NCBI GenBank assembly: GCA_028279515.1
Contig: JANQNQ010000001.1
Coordinates: forward strand, 248,001 to 312,000
Reading direction: 5' to 3'
Length of the DNA stretch: 64,000 nt
Origin: Flavobacteriaceae bacterium
GTDB lineage: Bacteria > Bacteroidota > Bacteroidia > Flavobacteriales > Flavobacteriaceae
A program made the position numbers and the translations under genes. Positions 22,957-33,092 of this stretch are shown piece by piece (position 1 is the first letter of the stretch; the number at the start of each line of letters is the position of its first letter). Under the pieces are notes generated by a model. That model had not been told where the DNA came from. It did no database searches and saw only the letters and a program-made list of their open reading frames with translations.

Positions 22957-23424
22957 GTGATCAACTTGATCGGAACATACGAGTGCAAGATAGATGCCAA
23001 GGGTCGCTTGATGATGCCTTCGGCATTCAAAAAGCAATTGGCTCCTGTGTTGCAAAATGGTTTTGTGTTAAAGCGGGCGGTCTTTCAGCCTTGCTTGGAG
23101 CTCTACCCCATGGCTGAGTGGGATTTGATGATGCAAAAGGTCAACAAACTCAATCGATTTAAGAAAAAGAACAATGACTTCATACGTCGTTTTACGGCAG
23201 GGGTGAAGGTCGTTGAAGTAGACAGTGCTGGCAGATTGTTAGTGCCCAAGGATCTCATTGGGTTTGCAGGTATTTCAAAGGATTTGGTATTGTCGTCAGC
23301 GATCAACATCATCGAGGTCTGGGACAAGGAACGATACGAGAAGGCTATTGATGACGCATCGGTTGATTTTGCCGATCTAGCCGAAGAGGTAATGGGAAAT
23401 GATGACGAGGATGGAATATCATAA
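22957..23424 (+). CDS. mraZ: Division/cell wall cluster transcriptional regulator MraZ
   Basis: MraZ is a small AbrB-like (swapped-hairpin) DNA-binding protein that controls the dcw cluster. The 155-residue protein has two copies of the motif, IGTYECKIDAKGRLMMP near the start and VKVVEVDSAGRLLVP around 87, each with the DxxGR loop. A GTG at 22957 gives the family N-terminus (INLIGTYEC). The frame is open back to 22894, but that region is operator and promoter. It heads the dcw cluster and overlaps rsmH by 14 bases. Confidence 0.93.
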   Translation: MINLIGTYECKIDAKGRLMMPSAFKKQLAPVLQNGFVLKRAVFQPCLELYPMAEWDLMMQKVNKLNRFKKKNNDFIRRFTAGVKVVEVDSAGRLLVPKDLIGFAGISKDLVLSSAINIIEVWDKERYEKAIDDASVDFADLAEEVMGNDDEDGIS

Positions 23425-24310
23425 TCCAGTATTGTTAAAGGAGACCGTAGATGGTCTTAATATAAAAGAAGATGGAGTGTACGTGGATGTCACCTTTGGA
23501 GGAGGGGGGCATTCAAAAGAAATATTGAAAAGATTAGGTGCTCAAGGACGCTTGTATGCCTTTGACCAAGATGAAGATGCGCAGTCGAATACTTTAGATG
23601 ATGAACGATTCGTGTTGATTCCCGAAAATTTCAGGTTCATCAAAAGGTTCTTACGTTTTCATGGAATCAAAAAAGTCGATGGGATTCTAGGTGACTTCGG
23701 AGTTTCGTCACATCAGTTCGATGTAGCCGAAAGAGGTTTTTCGACAAGGTTTGAAGCCGATTTGGATATGAGAATGAGCCAAAAGAACGTTATATCTGCA
23801 TACGACGTTGTCAATGATTACGGCGAACAAGAACTGCGGCAGGTATTTTCGGTCTACGGCGAACTGAAAAATGCCCATGCATTGGCCAGGACCATCGTGA
23901 AGGCTAGAAGCGATGCGAAAATCAAAACCAGTGAAGAACTCAAAAGCGTACTGAGGCAATTTTTACCCAAACACAAAGAGCACAAAATTTTAGCACAGAT
24001 CTATCAGGCTATCAGGATCGAAGTAAATCAAGAGATCCAGGTGCTGAAAGAGTTTCTGTTGCAAACACCAGACCTGTTAGATAAGGGCGGACGGCTTAGT
24101 TTGATAAGCTACCATTCATTAGAAGATAGGTTGGTAAAACGATTCATTCGTAGCGGGATGTTTGAAGGAGAGCCCGAAAAGGATTTCTTCGGAAACATTG
24201 ACGTTCCATTCAAAAAGGTCGGAGGACTTATTGTGCCTTCCGAAGAAGAGATAAAAGAAAACAATCGGGCACGCAGTGCCAAGTTGAGAATAGCCGAAAA
24301 GATAAAGTAG
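23411..24310 (+). CDS. rsmH: 16S rRNA (cytosine1402-N4)-methyltransferase
   Basis: RsmH (MraW) methylates N4 of C1402 in the 16S rRNA P site. The 299-residue protein begins MEYHNPVLLKETVDGL and has the SAM-binding VDVTFGGGGHSKEIL, the ILGDFGVSSHQFD motif, and SLISYHSLEDRLVKRF. An in-frame ATG at 23399 would add four residues, but the MEYHNPV start matches the family. It overlaps mraZ by 14 bases and precedes ftsL. Confidence 0.95.
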   Translation: MEYHNPVLLKETVDGLNIKEDGVYVDVTFGGGGHSKEILKRLGAQGRLYAFDQDEDAQSNTLDDERFVLIPENFRFIKRFLRFHGIKKVDGILGDFGVSSHQFDVAERGFSTRFEADLDMRMSQKNVISAYDVVNDYGEQELRQVFSVYGELKNAHALARTIVKARSDAKIKTSEELKSVLRQFLPKHKEHKILAQIYQAIRIEVNQEIQVLKEFLLQTPDLLDKGGRLSLISYHSLEDRLVKRFIRSGMFEGEPEKDFFGNIDVPFKKVGGLIVPSEEEIKENNRARSAKLRIAEKIK

Positions 24311-24319
24311 CTATTACAT

Positions 24320-24637
24320 ATGAAGGAAAGCTTATACAGCATATTAAAAGGAAAGTTTCTCGTAAGTGGTGACGCAGCCAACAATTGGCGCTTCATCATT
24401 TTTGCTTCCCTGTTGGCGATCATTATGATTGCCAGCTCACACAGTGCTGATAAGAAGGTGCATTACATCGCCGAACTCAATGATGAGGTACGCGAGTTGC
24501 GAAGTGAATTTGTAGACGGTCGCTCAGAACTGATGCGGCTGCGATTAGAATCCTATATCATGGTGAAGATGAAAGAACGCGGACTAGCGCCTTCGACGAC
24601 ACCTCCAAAAAAAATTAGAGTAAAGTCACAGCGATAA
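24320..24637 (+). CDS. ftsL: FtsL-like cell division protein
   Basis: A 105-residue bitopic membrane protein: a cytoplasmic N-terminus, one transmembrane helix (about 24-42, RFIIFASLLAIIMIAS), and a periplasmic coiled coil (YIAELNDEVRELRSEFVDGR). Size, topology and position between rsmH and ftsI identify it as FtsL, which stabilises the FtsB/FtsQ complex and FtsWI. Sequence similarity to proteobacterial FtsL is low, as expected. Confidence 0.85.
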   Translation: MKESLYSILKGKFLVSGDAANNWRFIIFASLLAIIMIASSHSADKKVHYIAELNDEVRELRSEFVDGRSELMRLRLESYIMVKMKERGLAPSTTPPKKIRVKSQR

Positions 24638-24646
24638 AAGCAAACG

Positions 24647-26653
24647 ATGCCAGTAACCGAAAAGAACATATTGAATCGATTGTATTTTGTAGCAGGATGT
24701 ATGTTCATCTTCGCCCTCGCTGTGGTGGTCAAACTCCTCAACATTCAGCTGGTCGATGGTGATAAATACCGTCAACTCGCGCAAGAACAAACCGTAAAGA
24801 AGTTTACCATCTCTCCAAACAGAGGTAATGTGTATGCAGATGATGGCAGTTTGTTGGCAACATCCGTACCTAAGTACGACATTCGTTTTGACGCGGTAAC
24901 CGTTTCAGGAACCAATTTCGAAAAGCACATTAAGCCGTTGGCAGATTCATTGTCAATCATGTTTGGGAAGCCTTCTTCCTATTATCAAAACACCCTGCGC
25001 AGAGCCCGTGAAAACAAGAATCGTTATCATTTGGTGGCTCGTAACTTGGGCTATTCACAGTATATAGCGGTAAAGAACATGCCCCTGTTTAATTTGGGAC
25101 CTTTTAAAGGCGGAATCATCGTTGAGCAGCGAACCGTTCGCGAACATCCTATCGGAAAAATTGCAGAACGAACCGTTGGATACGAAAGAAGAGATGATCA
25201 AGGCTATTATACACGAGTGGGGCTCGAAGGGGCCTATGGAGAATTCTTAAGAGGAATTGAAGGAAAACGCCTGAAGCAAAAAATTGCCAAAGGACAATGG
25301 AAACCCATCAGCGACAATAACGAAGTAGAGCCAAAAGATGGTTTCGATGTAATCACTACGATCAACGTCAACATTCAAGACATTGCGCATCACGCACTAT
25401 TAGAGCAATTGCAAAAGTACAAGGCCGATCATGGCTGCGTGGTGGTCATGGAAACCAAAACCGGACAGATCAAGGCGATTGCCAATCTCGGACGAAACAA
25501 ATTAGGAAACTATTATGAACGCCTTAACTATGCCGTGGGAGAATCACACGAACCAGGTTCAACTTTCAAATTGATGGCATTAGCAGCCGCTTTTGAAGAC
25601 CGCGTGGTCGATACCAGCTATGTGGTCGATACCGAAAAAGGAATTGTAAGTTATTATGGCAAAAAGGTAAGAGATTCAAAACATGGAGGATACGGCAAAA
25701 TATCACTTTCAAAGGCCTTTGAGGTTTCGTCCAACACAGGTATTGTAAAGACCATCGATCGTTTCTACAACCAAGACCCAGAGAAGTTTGCAAATCGAAT
25801 GTACAACTTCGGACTCAACAACAAGTTGGACCTACCAATCAAAGGGGAAGGTGTTCCAAAAGTTCCACATCCAAATGACAAAGATTGGAGTGGGATCTCA
25901 CTACAATGGATGGCCTATGGCTACGGAGTTTCTTTAACACCCCTGCAAACACTCACGTTTTACAATGCTATTGCCAATGGAGGTGAAATGGTAAAGCCGC
26001 GTTTCATCAAAGAAGTACGTGAATGGAATCGTCCAGAGCGCACCTTTGAAAAGGAAGTGATCAACCCGTCGATCTGTTCAAAAGAGACGGTCGCCAAACT
26101 TAAGAGGCTGCTACAAAATGTGGTCGAAAAAGAGCATGGCACGGGGCACGATTTGTATTCACCTAGTTTCTCAATGGCCGGCAAGACCGGAACAGCACAA
26201 AAAGATTATGGCTCTGGAGATAAGAGCAAGCTAAAATACATCTCTACCTTCTCTGGATTTTTCCCAGTAGAAGACCCAAAGTATTCGTGCATTGTAGTTA
26301 TCCACGAACCTGATAAGAGTGTAGGGTACTATGGTGCTGACGTGGCTGGGCCCGTTTTCAAAAGAATCGCCCAAAAGATCTATACCGATACGCCCATTTT
26401 TGATGAGGTAGAAACGCTAGAGGTCAAAACCGCTGCTGTAGAAAAAAGTTTTGAAAAATATTACGACACCGCAAACAAGCACAAGACCATCATGCCCAAT
26501 TTAAAAGGTATGCCAGTAATGGATGCCGTTTCCTTGCTTGAAAATATGGGGCTTAAGGTCAAGATTTCTGGAAGCGGTAAAGTAAATAAGCAGTCCGTAG
26601 AAGCTGGAAAAAAAGTAAAAGAAAATCAAACCATCGTTTTAGAGCTTTCATGA
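24647..26653 (+). CDS. ftsI: Division-specific penicillin-binding protein with PASTA domain
   Basis: A 668-residue class B PBP, the septal peptidoglycan transpeptidase. A transmembrane helix lies near 14-34, followed by the dimerisation domain (RGNVYADDGSLLATSVPKYD) and a transpeptidase domain with the active-site SxxK in GSTFKLM (about 304), SxN in VSSNTG (about 361) and KTG in GKTGTAQ (about 513). One PASTA domain ends the protein (about 610-668). Because of the PASTA domain it is also called a SpoVD-type PBP. It overlaps murE by 4 bases (ATGA). Confidence 0.94.
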   Translation: MPVTEKNILNRLYFVAGCMFIFALAVVVKLLNIQLVDGDKYRQLAQEQTVKKFTISPNRGNVYADDGSLLATSVPKYDIRFDAVTVSGTNFEKHIKPLADSLSIMFGKPSSYYQNTLRRARENKNRYHLVARNLGYSQYIAVKNMPLFNLGPFKGGIIVEQRTVREHPIGKIAERTVGYERRDDQGYYTRVGLEGAYGEFLRGIEGKRLKQKIAKGQWKPISDNNEVEPKDGFDVITTINVNIQDIAHHALLEQLQKYKADHGCVVVMETKTGQIKAIANLGRNKLGNYYERLNYAVGESHEPGSTFKLMALAAAFEDRVVDTSYVVDTEKGIVSYYGKKVRDSKHGGYGKISLSKAFEVSSNTGIVKTIDRFYNQDPEKFANRMYNFGLNNKLDLPIKGEGVPKVPHPNDKDWSGISLQWMAYGYGVSLTPLQTLTFYNAIANGGEMVKPRFIKEVREWNRPERTFEKEVINPSICSKETVAKLKRLLQNVVEKEHGTGHDLYSPSFSMAGKTGTAQKDYGSGDKSKLKYISTFSGFFPVEDPKYSCIVVIHEPDKSVGYYGADVAGPVFKRIAQKIYTDTPIFDEVETLEVKTAAVEKSFEKYYDTANKHKTIMPNLKGMPVMDAVSLLENMGLKVKISGSGKVNKQSVEAGKKVKENQTIVLELS

Positions 26654-28113
26654 GTCAACTAAAGGACATATTATATAAAGTGAATATCGACGCCGTGGTC
26701 GGAAATACCGGCGTGGTGGTCAAAGATATTCAGTTCGACTCTCGAAAGGTTTCGCTCAATGATGTCTTTGTGGCAATCAGAGGTTCAGTAACTGATGGGC
26801 ATGAATACATTAAAAAAGCAGTGGACCAAGGTGCGCTAGCAGTGATTTGCGAAGAACTCCCAAAAGAACTCGTAAACGGAGTAACATACGTACAAGTATC
26901 CAATAGCAACAAGGCGCTAGCTTACATGGCGGCCAACTATTACGAAAATCCATCAGAGAATTTAAAGCTGGTCGGTATCACAGGAACCAACGGAAAGACA
27001 ACCATTGCAACCCTGTTATACCAACTTTTTAAAAATGCAGGATACAAAGTAGGACTCTTGTCTACTGTTCACATATTGGTAGATGACAAGAAATATCCAG
27101 CCACGCATACTACGCCCGATTCATTGACCATCAACAAGTATTTGAACGAAATGAGCGATGAAGGTGTTGAGTTCTGCTTTATGGAAGTTTCCTCACATGG
27201 AATTCACCAGGAAAGAACCACGGGGCTTCATTTTACAGGAGGAATATTTACCAACCTGTCCCATGATCACCTCGACTACCACAACACCTTTGCCGAATAC
27301 CGAGATGTCAAGAAATCCTTCTTTGACCATTTGCCAAAAACGGCTTTTGCATTGGTGAATATTGACGATAAAAATGGCTTGGTGATGATGCAAAACACCA
27401 AGGCCAAAAAACATACATATGCGCTCAAAACCTATGCCGATTACCGAGCGCAGATTTTAGAAAACCAGTTTGGCGGATTGTTGCTGAAGGTGAATGACAA
27501 TGAAGTGTGGACAAAGCTCATCGGAAACTTTAACGCCTATAATTTACTGGCCATTTTCGCTGCCGCGGAATTGTTAGGGCTCGAGACCATCGAAACATTA
27601 CAATTGATCAGTGAACTCGAAAGCGTAAGCGGAAGATTCCAATACATGGTGTCGCCACAAAAGATCACGGCAATTGTTGACTATGCACACACGCCGGATG
27701 CACTAAAAAATGTGCTTGAGACCATCAACAGCATTCGCACCGGAAATGAGCAACTCATCACCATCGTCGGCTGTGGCGGTGATCGTGACAAGACCAAACG
27801 GCCTAAGATGGCCAACATCGCTTCAACCTTGAGCAATCGCGCCATTTTCACCTCAGACAATCCAAGAAGTGAAAAGCCCGAAGCCATAATCGAAGACATG
27901 GAGGCCGGTGTAGAGCCGCAAAACTTTAATAAAACCGTTTCGATTACCGATCGAAAGCAAGCGATAAAGACTGCATGCCAATTTGCCAATCCCAATGACA
28001 TCATTCTCATTGCAGGCAAAGGGCATGAAACCTATCAAGAGATCAATGGAGTGCGAACCGATTTTGACGATTTCAAGATCGTAAAAGAGCTATTAAACCA
28101 ACTAAACAAATAA
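26650..28113 (+). CDS. murE: UDP-MurNAc-L-Ala-D-Glu:meso-diaminopimelate ligase
   Basis: MurE adds the third amino acid to the peptidoglycan stem. The 487-residue protein has the ATP P-loop GITGTNGKTTIA (about 110-121), the carbamylated-lysine region, and DNPRSE near 404, the motif diagnostic for meso-diaminopimelate rather than lysine. It follows ftsI with a 4-base overlap. Confidence 0.96.
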   Translation: MSQLKDILYKVNIDAVVGNTGVVVKDIQFDSRKVSLNDVFVAIRGSVTDGHEYIKKAVDQGALAVICEELPKELVNGVTYVQVSNSNKALAYMAANYYENPSENLKLVGITGTNGKTTIATLLYQLFKNAGYKVGLLSTVHILVDDKKYPATHTTPDSLTINKYLNEMSDEGVEFCFMEVSSHGIHQERTTGLHFTGGIFTNLSHDHLDYHNTFAEYRDVKKSFFDHLPKTAFALVNIDDKNGLVMMQNTKAKKHTYALKTYADYRAQILENQFGGLLLKVNDNEVWTKLIGNFNAYNLLAIFAAAELLGLETIETLQLISELESVSGRFQYMVSPQKITAIVDYAHTPDALKNVLETINSIRTGNEQLITIVGCGGDRDKTKRPKMANIASTLSNRAIFTSDNPRSEKPEAIIEDMEAGVEPQNFNKTVSITDRKQAIKTACQFANPNDIILIAGKGHETYQEINGVRTDFDDFKIVKELLNQLNK

Positions 28114-28145
28114 CCACGGTCATTGGCCGACTAGATGCATAGCAT

Positions 28146-29381
28146 ATGTTATACTATCTTTTTGAATATCTAGAAAAGCAATACCAGTTCCCAGGAGCAG
28201 GACTCTTCCAGTTCTTGACCTTTAGGGCAGCGATGGCCATTATTTTGTCGTTGCTGATCTCAACCATTTATGGTAAACGCATCATCAATTTCCTGAGAAA
28301 AAAGCAAATCGGAGAAACTGTTCGTGACCTCGGACTCAAAGGGCAGAATGAAAAGGCAGGAACCCCTACCATGGGTGGAATCATTATCATTTTGGCCACT
28401 TTAATTCCGGTGTTGCTGTTTGCAAGGCTAGACAATATCTATGTGATTCTTTTGATCATCACCACACTATGGATGGGAGCCATTGGCTTTGTGGATGACT
28501 ACATCAAAATATTTAAGAAAGACAAAGAAGGTCTAAAAGGACGATTCAAGATTATCGGTCAAGTGGGGCTGGGAGTAATCGTTGGGACGATTTTATATGT
28601 ACACCCCGAAGTGACCATCCGAGAAGAGCTGAAAAATCCCGTGACACAGCAAGAAGTAATTGTAAATGGTCCTGCACAACGAGAATTTAACAAAGAGGAG
28701 AAGTCTACGAAGACCACCCTTCCCTTTATAAAGAATAACGAATTTGACTATGCCGATATCATTACCTGGATTGATGAAGATTGGGGCAAGTACGCTTGGC
28801 TGATCTTCATCCCGGTAGTGATCTTTATCATCACGGCGGTGTCTAACGGAGCCAATTTGACCGACGGTATCGACGGACTCGCGGCAGGGTCCTCCGCCAT
28901 TATCGTCTTTGCACTGGGAATATTCGCATGGGTGTCTGGTAACATCATTTTCTCAGATTACCTAAACATCATGAACATTCCGCGTGTCGGTGAGATGACC
29001 ATTTACATTGCCGCTTTTATTGGAGCCTTGGTAGGATTCCTTTGGTACAACACCTTCCCAGCCCAGATTTTTATGGGTGATACTGGAAGCTTGACCATCG
29101 GTGGAATCATTGCAGTAATTGCCATTGCTGTTCGTAAAGAATGGTTGATTCCTATTCTCTGCGGAATTTTCCTAGCGGAAAATTTATCGGTCGTATTGCA
29201 AGTAAGCTATTTCAAATACACAAGGAAGAAATATGGTGAAGGAAGACGAATCTTTAAGATGTCGCCATTACATCACCATTACCAGAAGCTAGGATACCAC
29301 GAGAGCAAGATTGTGACCCGCTTTTGGATCGTAGGAATCATTTTGGCCATTGTGGCGATAGTAACACTGAAGATTCGATAG
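28146..29381 (+). CDS. mraY: Phospho-MurNAc-pentapeptide transferase
   Basis: MraY makes lipid I by moving phospho-MurNAc-pentapeptide to undecaprenyl phosphate in the inner membrane. The 411-residue, multi-pass protein contains [30 protein letters not shown], the [12 protein letters not shown] motif and MGDTGSL. It is longer than the roughly 360-residue enterobacterial protein because of a hydrophilic insertion at about 150-212 (includes [11 protein letters not shown] and [14 protein letters not shown]). This insertion is typical of Bacteroidota as I recall, but was not verified. Confidence 0.95.
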   Translation: MLYYLFEYLEKQYQFPGAGLFQFLTFRAAMAIILSLLISTIYGKRIINFLRKKQIGETVRDLGLKGQNEKAGTPTMGGIIIILATLIPVLLFARLDNIYVILLIITTLWMGAIGFVDDYIKIFKKDKEGLKGRFKIIGQVGLGVIVGTILYVHPEVTIREELKNPVTQQEVIVNGPAQREFNKEEKSTKTTLPFIKNNEFDYADIITWIDEDWGKYAWLIFIPVVIFIITAVSNGANLTDGIDGLAAGSSAIIVFALGIFAWVSGNIIFSDYLNIMNIPRVGEMTIYIAAFIGALVGFLWYNTFPAQIFMGDTGSLTIGGIIAVIAIAVRKEWLIPILCGIFLAENLSVVLQVSYFKYTRKKYGEGRRIFKMSPLHHHYQKLGYHESKIVTRFWIVGIILAIVAIVTLKIR

Positions 29382-29456
29382 TTGAAAGTGAAAAGTGAAA
29401 AAGATGGGGGAGCTAGTAGACAATCGTAAATCAGAAATCGTAAATCGTAAGTCGAA
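29382..29456 (+). repeat. Short degenerate direct repeats between mraY and murD
   Basis: The only sizeable gap in the dcw cluster contains GAAAGTGAAAAGTGAAAAAG (29385-29404 approx.), then copies of AATCGTAA at about 29422, 29436 and 29443, separated by a few bases and varying to AAGTCG. It looks like an expanded simple repeat; no regulatory motif was recognised. Confidence 0.6.
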
Positions 29457-30791
29457 ATGAAACGTCTCGTAGTGCTCGGCGGAGGAGAAAGCGGTGTTGG
29501 AACCGCAATATTGGGGAAGAAAGAAGGCTTTGAGGTGTTTGTTTCCGATAAAGGAAGCATAAAAGAAAAGTATAGAAACGTTCTTATAGATCTTGAAATT
29601 GATTGGGAAGATGAACAGCATACAGAGGAAAAGATTCTCAATGCCGACATCGTAATGAAGAGTCCGGGGATACCCGATAAGGTAGCATTGGTCCAGCGGT
29701 TGATAGCCAACGGAATACCAGTAGTGTCAGAGATTGAGTTTGCTACCAGGTACACCAATGCGATTGTCGTCGGAATCACAGGGAGTAACGGGAAGACCAC
29801 AACCACGATGTTAACCCACCACCTGTTAAATGAAGGTGGACTTAACATTGGCATGGCGGGAAACATCGGAGACAGTTACGCCAAAATGGTAGCCGAAAAA
29901 GACCATTCGCACTATGTGCTCGAGATCAGCAGCTTTCAGTTAGATGGCATCATTGATTTTGCACCACATATCGCGGTGATCACCAATATCACGCCCGATC
30001 ACTTGGACCGATACGAGTACAAGTTTGAAAACTATATCGCTTCGAAATTTCGAATAGCGATGAACCAAACAGAGAAAGATTATTTGATCTACGATGCCGA
30101 TGATGAGGTGATAGTAGATTGGTTAAAGGAATATCCCGTGCGGTCAAGAACGTTGCCATTTTCGCTAAAAAGAAAGATCGAAAATGGCGCCTATTTAGAA
30201 AATAACAACATAATAATAAACATAGACAAAGAGAAAATCACTATGCCAACAGAAACACTAGCATTAGAAGGAAAACACAACGTTAAAAACGCCATGGCGG
30301 CATCAACTGTAGCACAATTGTTGAACATTAGAAAACAAACGATTCGTGAGAGTTTGACAAATTTTCAAGGCGCCGAACATCGCTTAGAAAAAGTGTTGAA
30401 GATTCAGAATGTCGAGTACATCAATGATTCAAAGGCAACCAACGTGAATGCCACGTTCTACGCCCTAGACAGTATGATCACGCCAACGGTTTGGATTGTT
30501 GGAGGTACGGACAAGGGTAATGATTATACCTCGTTGTTGCCAATGGTACACGAAAAAGTAAAAGCCGTGATTTGTTTAGGTGTGGACAATTCAAAGCTGA
30601 TCGATGCGTTTGGAGGTGTGGTTGATCTGATGGTCGAGACCGTTTCGATGAGCGAGGCTGTAAAGATCGCTTATAAGATTGCTGATCGAGGAGATACCGT
30701 TTTACTGTCTCCAGCTTGTGCAAGTTTCGATCTATTCGAAAATTATGAAGACCGCGGAAACCAATTCAAAGCAGCCGTGAGAAACCTATAA
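29457..30791 (+). CDS. murD: UDP-MurNAc-L-alanine:D-glutamate ligase
   Basis: MurD adds D-glutamate to UDP-MurNAc-L-Ala. The 444-residue protein starts with a Rossmann-like domain (LVVLGGGESGVGTA), has the P-loop GITGSNGKTTTTML near 106-119, the HLDRYEYKFENY region, the EHRLEKV motif and the NDSKATNVNAT signature, ending LLSPACASFDLFENYEDRG. It is followed by ftsW after 7 bases. Confidence 0.96.
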   Translation: MKRLVVLGGGESGVGTAILGKKEGFEVFVSDKGSIKEKYRNVLIDLEIDWEDEQHTEEKILNADIVMKSPGIPDKVALVQRLIANGIPVVSEIEFATRYTNAIVVGITGSNGKTTTTMLTHHLLNEGGLNIGMAGNIGDSYAKMVAEKDHSHYVLEISSFQLDGIIDFAPHIAVITNITPDHLDRYEYKFENYIASKFRIAMNQTEKDYLIYDADDEVIVDWLKEYPVRSRTLPFSLKRKIENGAYLENNNIIINIDKEKITMPTETLALEGKHNVKNAMAASTVAQLLNIRKQTIRESLTNFQGAEHRLEKVLKIQNVEYINDSKATNVNATFYALDSMITPTVWIVGGTDKGNDYTSLLPMVHEKVKAVICLGVDNSKLIDAFGGVVDLMVETVSMSEAVKIAYKIADRGDTVLLSPACASFDLFENYEDRGNQFKAAVRNL

Positions 30792-30798
30792 ATAATAC

Positions 30799-31992
30799 AT
30801 GAGCAGCATCATTAAAAATATAAAAGGAGATAAAGCCATTTGGGCCGTGGTAGCCCTGTTGGCACTATTCTCGTTTTTGCCTGTTTACAGTGCCAGTACC
30901 AACTTGGTCTATGTAGTTGGTAACGGTACAACTGTTGGGCACTTATTAAAGCATGGAATGCTGCTATTCTTAGGCTTTGCCATCATTTATGGTGTGCATC
31001 GTATTCCCTATCATTATTTTAGGGCGCTATCCATGATCATGTTGCCGGTGGTCGTACTATTGCTCATCTACACACTAGCTCAAGGAACCACGATTAGCGG
31101 GGCAAACGCCAGCCGTTGGATCCGTGTGCCTTTTGTAGGTATTGGGTTTCAAACTTCGACCTTGGCATCGGTAGTACTGATGATCTACGTAGCCCGATAT
31201 CTAACAAAGATCCGAGATAAGAAAGTACGCTTTGTAGAAACCTTGTTGCCATTATGGGCGCCTGTGTTTATCATTTTGGCGTTAATCCTTCCAGCCAACT
31301 TTTCAACAACAGCTATCATCTTTTGCATGGTGTTGATACTGGCATTCTTAGGCGGATATCCGCTGAAGTATTTGGCGATGATCATTGGAGCAGGGTTGCT
31401 TGCTCTTACGATGTTCATTCTGGTAGCGAAAGCATTTCCAGAACTCTTTCAGAACAGAGTAGATACATGGGAAAGTCGTGTAGAGAATTTCATGAATGGT
31501 ACAGACACCGAAGAAGATTATCAAATAGAAAAAGCAAAGATAGCCATTGCCCAAGGAGGCATTGTCGGAGTAGGCGCAGGTAAGAGTGTGATGAAAAACT
31601 TCTTGCCACAAAGTTCTTCCGATTTTATCTACGCGATCATTGTAGAAGAATATGGTTTGGCAGGTGCATTGACCTTGGTGTTTCTTTATATGCTGCTCCT
31701 GTTCAGGATTGTGATCGTGGCCCATAAAAGTGAAACCATCTTTGGTAAACTCTTGGTCATTGGTGTGGGATTGCCCATTGTATTTCAAGCGTTGATCAAT
31801 ATGGCGGTCGCTGTAGAGCTTTTCCCGGTAACAGGACAAACATTGCCATTGATCAGTAGTGGTGGAACCTCGATCTGGATGACCTGTTTGGCTATCGGAA
31901 TCATTTTGAGCGTGAGCGCTAAACGCGAGATCAGCGTCGAAGAACAAGAAAAAGAAGAAAATCCCTTAGCAGTGCTAAGCGAAACGATATAA
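30799..31992 (+). CDS. ftsW: SEDS peptidoglycan polymerase FtsW
   Basis: FtsW is the septal peptidoglycan glycosyltransferase that works with FtsI. The 397-residue integral membrane protein has about ten hydrophobic helices and the C-terminal SEDS signature [17 protein letters not shown]. Position between murD and murG supports FtsW rather than RodA. The last 25 residues are a charged cytoplasmic tail ([13 protein letters not shown]). Confidence 0.93.
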   Translation: MSSIIKNIKGDKAIWAVVALLALFSFLPVYSASTNLVYVVGNGTTVGHLLKHGMLLFLGFAIIYGVHRIPYHYFRALSMIMLPVVVLLLIYTLAQGTTISGANASRWIRVPFVGIGFQTSTLASVVLMIYVARYLTKIRDKKVRFVETLLPLWAPVFIILALILPANFSTTAIIFCMVLILAFLGGYPLKYLAMIIGAGLLALTMFILVAKAFPELFQNRVDTWESRVENFMNGTDTEEDYQIEKAKIAIAQGGIVGVGAGKSVMKNFLPQSSSDFIYAIIVEEYGLAGALTLVFLYMLLLFRIVIVAHKSETIFGKLLVIGVGLPIVFQALINMAVAVELFPVTGQTLPLISSGGTSIWMTCLAIGIILSVSAKREISVEEQEKEENPLAVLSETI

Positions 31993-32000
31993 ATATTGAA

Positions 32001-33092
32001 TTGAAAGACCTAAAAGTCATACTATCAGGAGGCGGAACCGGCGGTCATATTTACCCGGCCATTGCGATTGCCAATGAGCTAAAACTGCGCCATCCAGAAA
32101 CAAAGGTATTGTTTGTGGGAGCAAAGGATCGCATGGAAATGGAGAAAGTACCGCAAGCAGGTTATGAGATCGAAGGACTTTGGATTACAGGGATTCAGCG
32201 CAAGCTGACTTTGAAGAATTTGATGTTTCCCTTCAAACTGATCAGCAGTTTGTGGAAAGCAAGAAGGATCATGAAAGACTTTCAGCCTGATATCGCCATT
32301 GGTACAGGAGGCTTTGCCAGCGGACCCCTTTTGGAAGTGGCCAACAAAAAAGGGCTTCCGACCTTGATACAAGAGCAAAACTCGTATGCAGGGATCACAA
32401 ACAAATTGTTGGCAAAAAAGGCAAACACCATTTGTGTAGCCTATGACAATATGGATCGATTTTTTCCGAAGGAAAAGATCGTAAAAACTGGCAATCCAGT
32501 AAGGCAAGACCTGTTAGAGGTTGAAAGTAAAAGAACAGAGGCCAAACGCTTCTTTTCGCTTAATGTAGAGAAGAAAACGTTGTTGGTTTTGGGCGGAAGT
32601 CTAGGAGCGCGCAGAATCAATCAGTTGATCGAAAAGGAGCTGGCCTTTTTTAAAGAGGAAGAGGTGCAAGTCATTTGGCAATGCGGGAAACTGTACCATG
32701 ACGAGTATCAAAAGTACAACACGGAAGATGATGTGCAAGTGCATCAGTTTTTAAACCGAATGGACCTAGCGTATGCCGCAGCCGATGTGGTCATTTCAAG
32801 AGCTGGCGCCAGTTCGGTGTCAGAACTCTGCATTGTGGGCAAGCCAGTGATTTTTATTCCGTCGCCATGGGTGGCCGAAGATCATCAGACCAAGAACGCT
32901 TCCGCTATAGCAGAAAAAGGCGGGGCATTGTTGATCACAGAGAAAGAGCTGGATGCTAAGTTCGAAAGCGAGTTTTCGAACCTTGTCCATTCCGAAGAAA
33001 AAAGAAAAGAACTAAGTCAGCGTATCAAGCAAATGGCGCAACCCAACGCCACCAAGGAAATCGTTGACGAGATAGAGAAATTATTACAATGA
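32001..33092 (+). CDS. murG: UDP-GlcNAc:lipid I GlcNAc transferase
   Basis: MurG converts lipid I to lipid II on the inner face of the membrane. The 363-residue GT28 protein has the glycine-rich [15 protein letters not shown] near the start, a second TGNPVRQDL region, and the donor-binding [12 protein letters not shown] and [16 protein letters not shown]. The start codon is TTG, 8 bases after the ftsW stop; no ATG or GTG fits the family N-terminus. It overlaps murC by 4 bases. Confidence 0.95.
   Translation: MKDLKVILSGGGTGGHIYPAIAIANELKLRHPETKVLFVGAKDRMEMEKVPQAGYEIEGLWITGIQRKLTLKNLMFPFKLISSLWKARRIMKDFQPDIAIGTGGFASGPLLEVANKKGLPTLIQEQNSYAGITNKLLAKKANTICVAYDNMDRFFPKEKIVKTGNPVRQDLLEVESKRTEAKRFFSLNVEKKTLLVLGGSLGARRINQLIEKELAFFKEEEVQVIWQCGKLYHDEYQKYNTEDDVQVHQFLNRMDLAYAAADVVISRAGASSVSELCIVGKPVIFIPSPWVAEDHQTKNASAIAEKGGALLITEKELDAKFESEFSNLVHSEEKRKELSQRIKQMAQPNATKEIVDEIEKLLQ

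Noticed and set aside
31348-31947. Minus-strand ORF of 199 codons inside ftsW
   Set aside because: Antisense shadow of a membrane protein gene; Cys/His/Gln-rich composition and no family resemblance.
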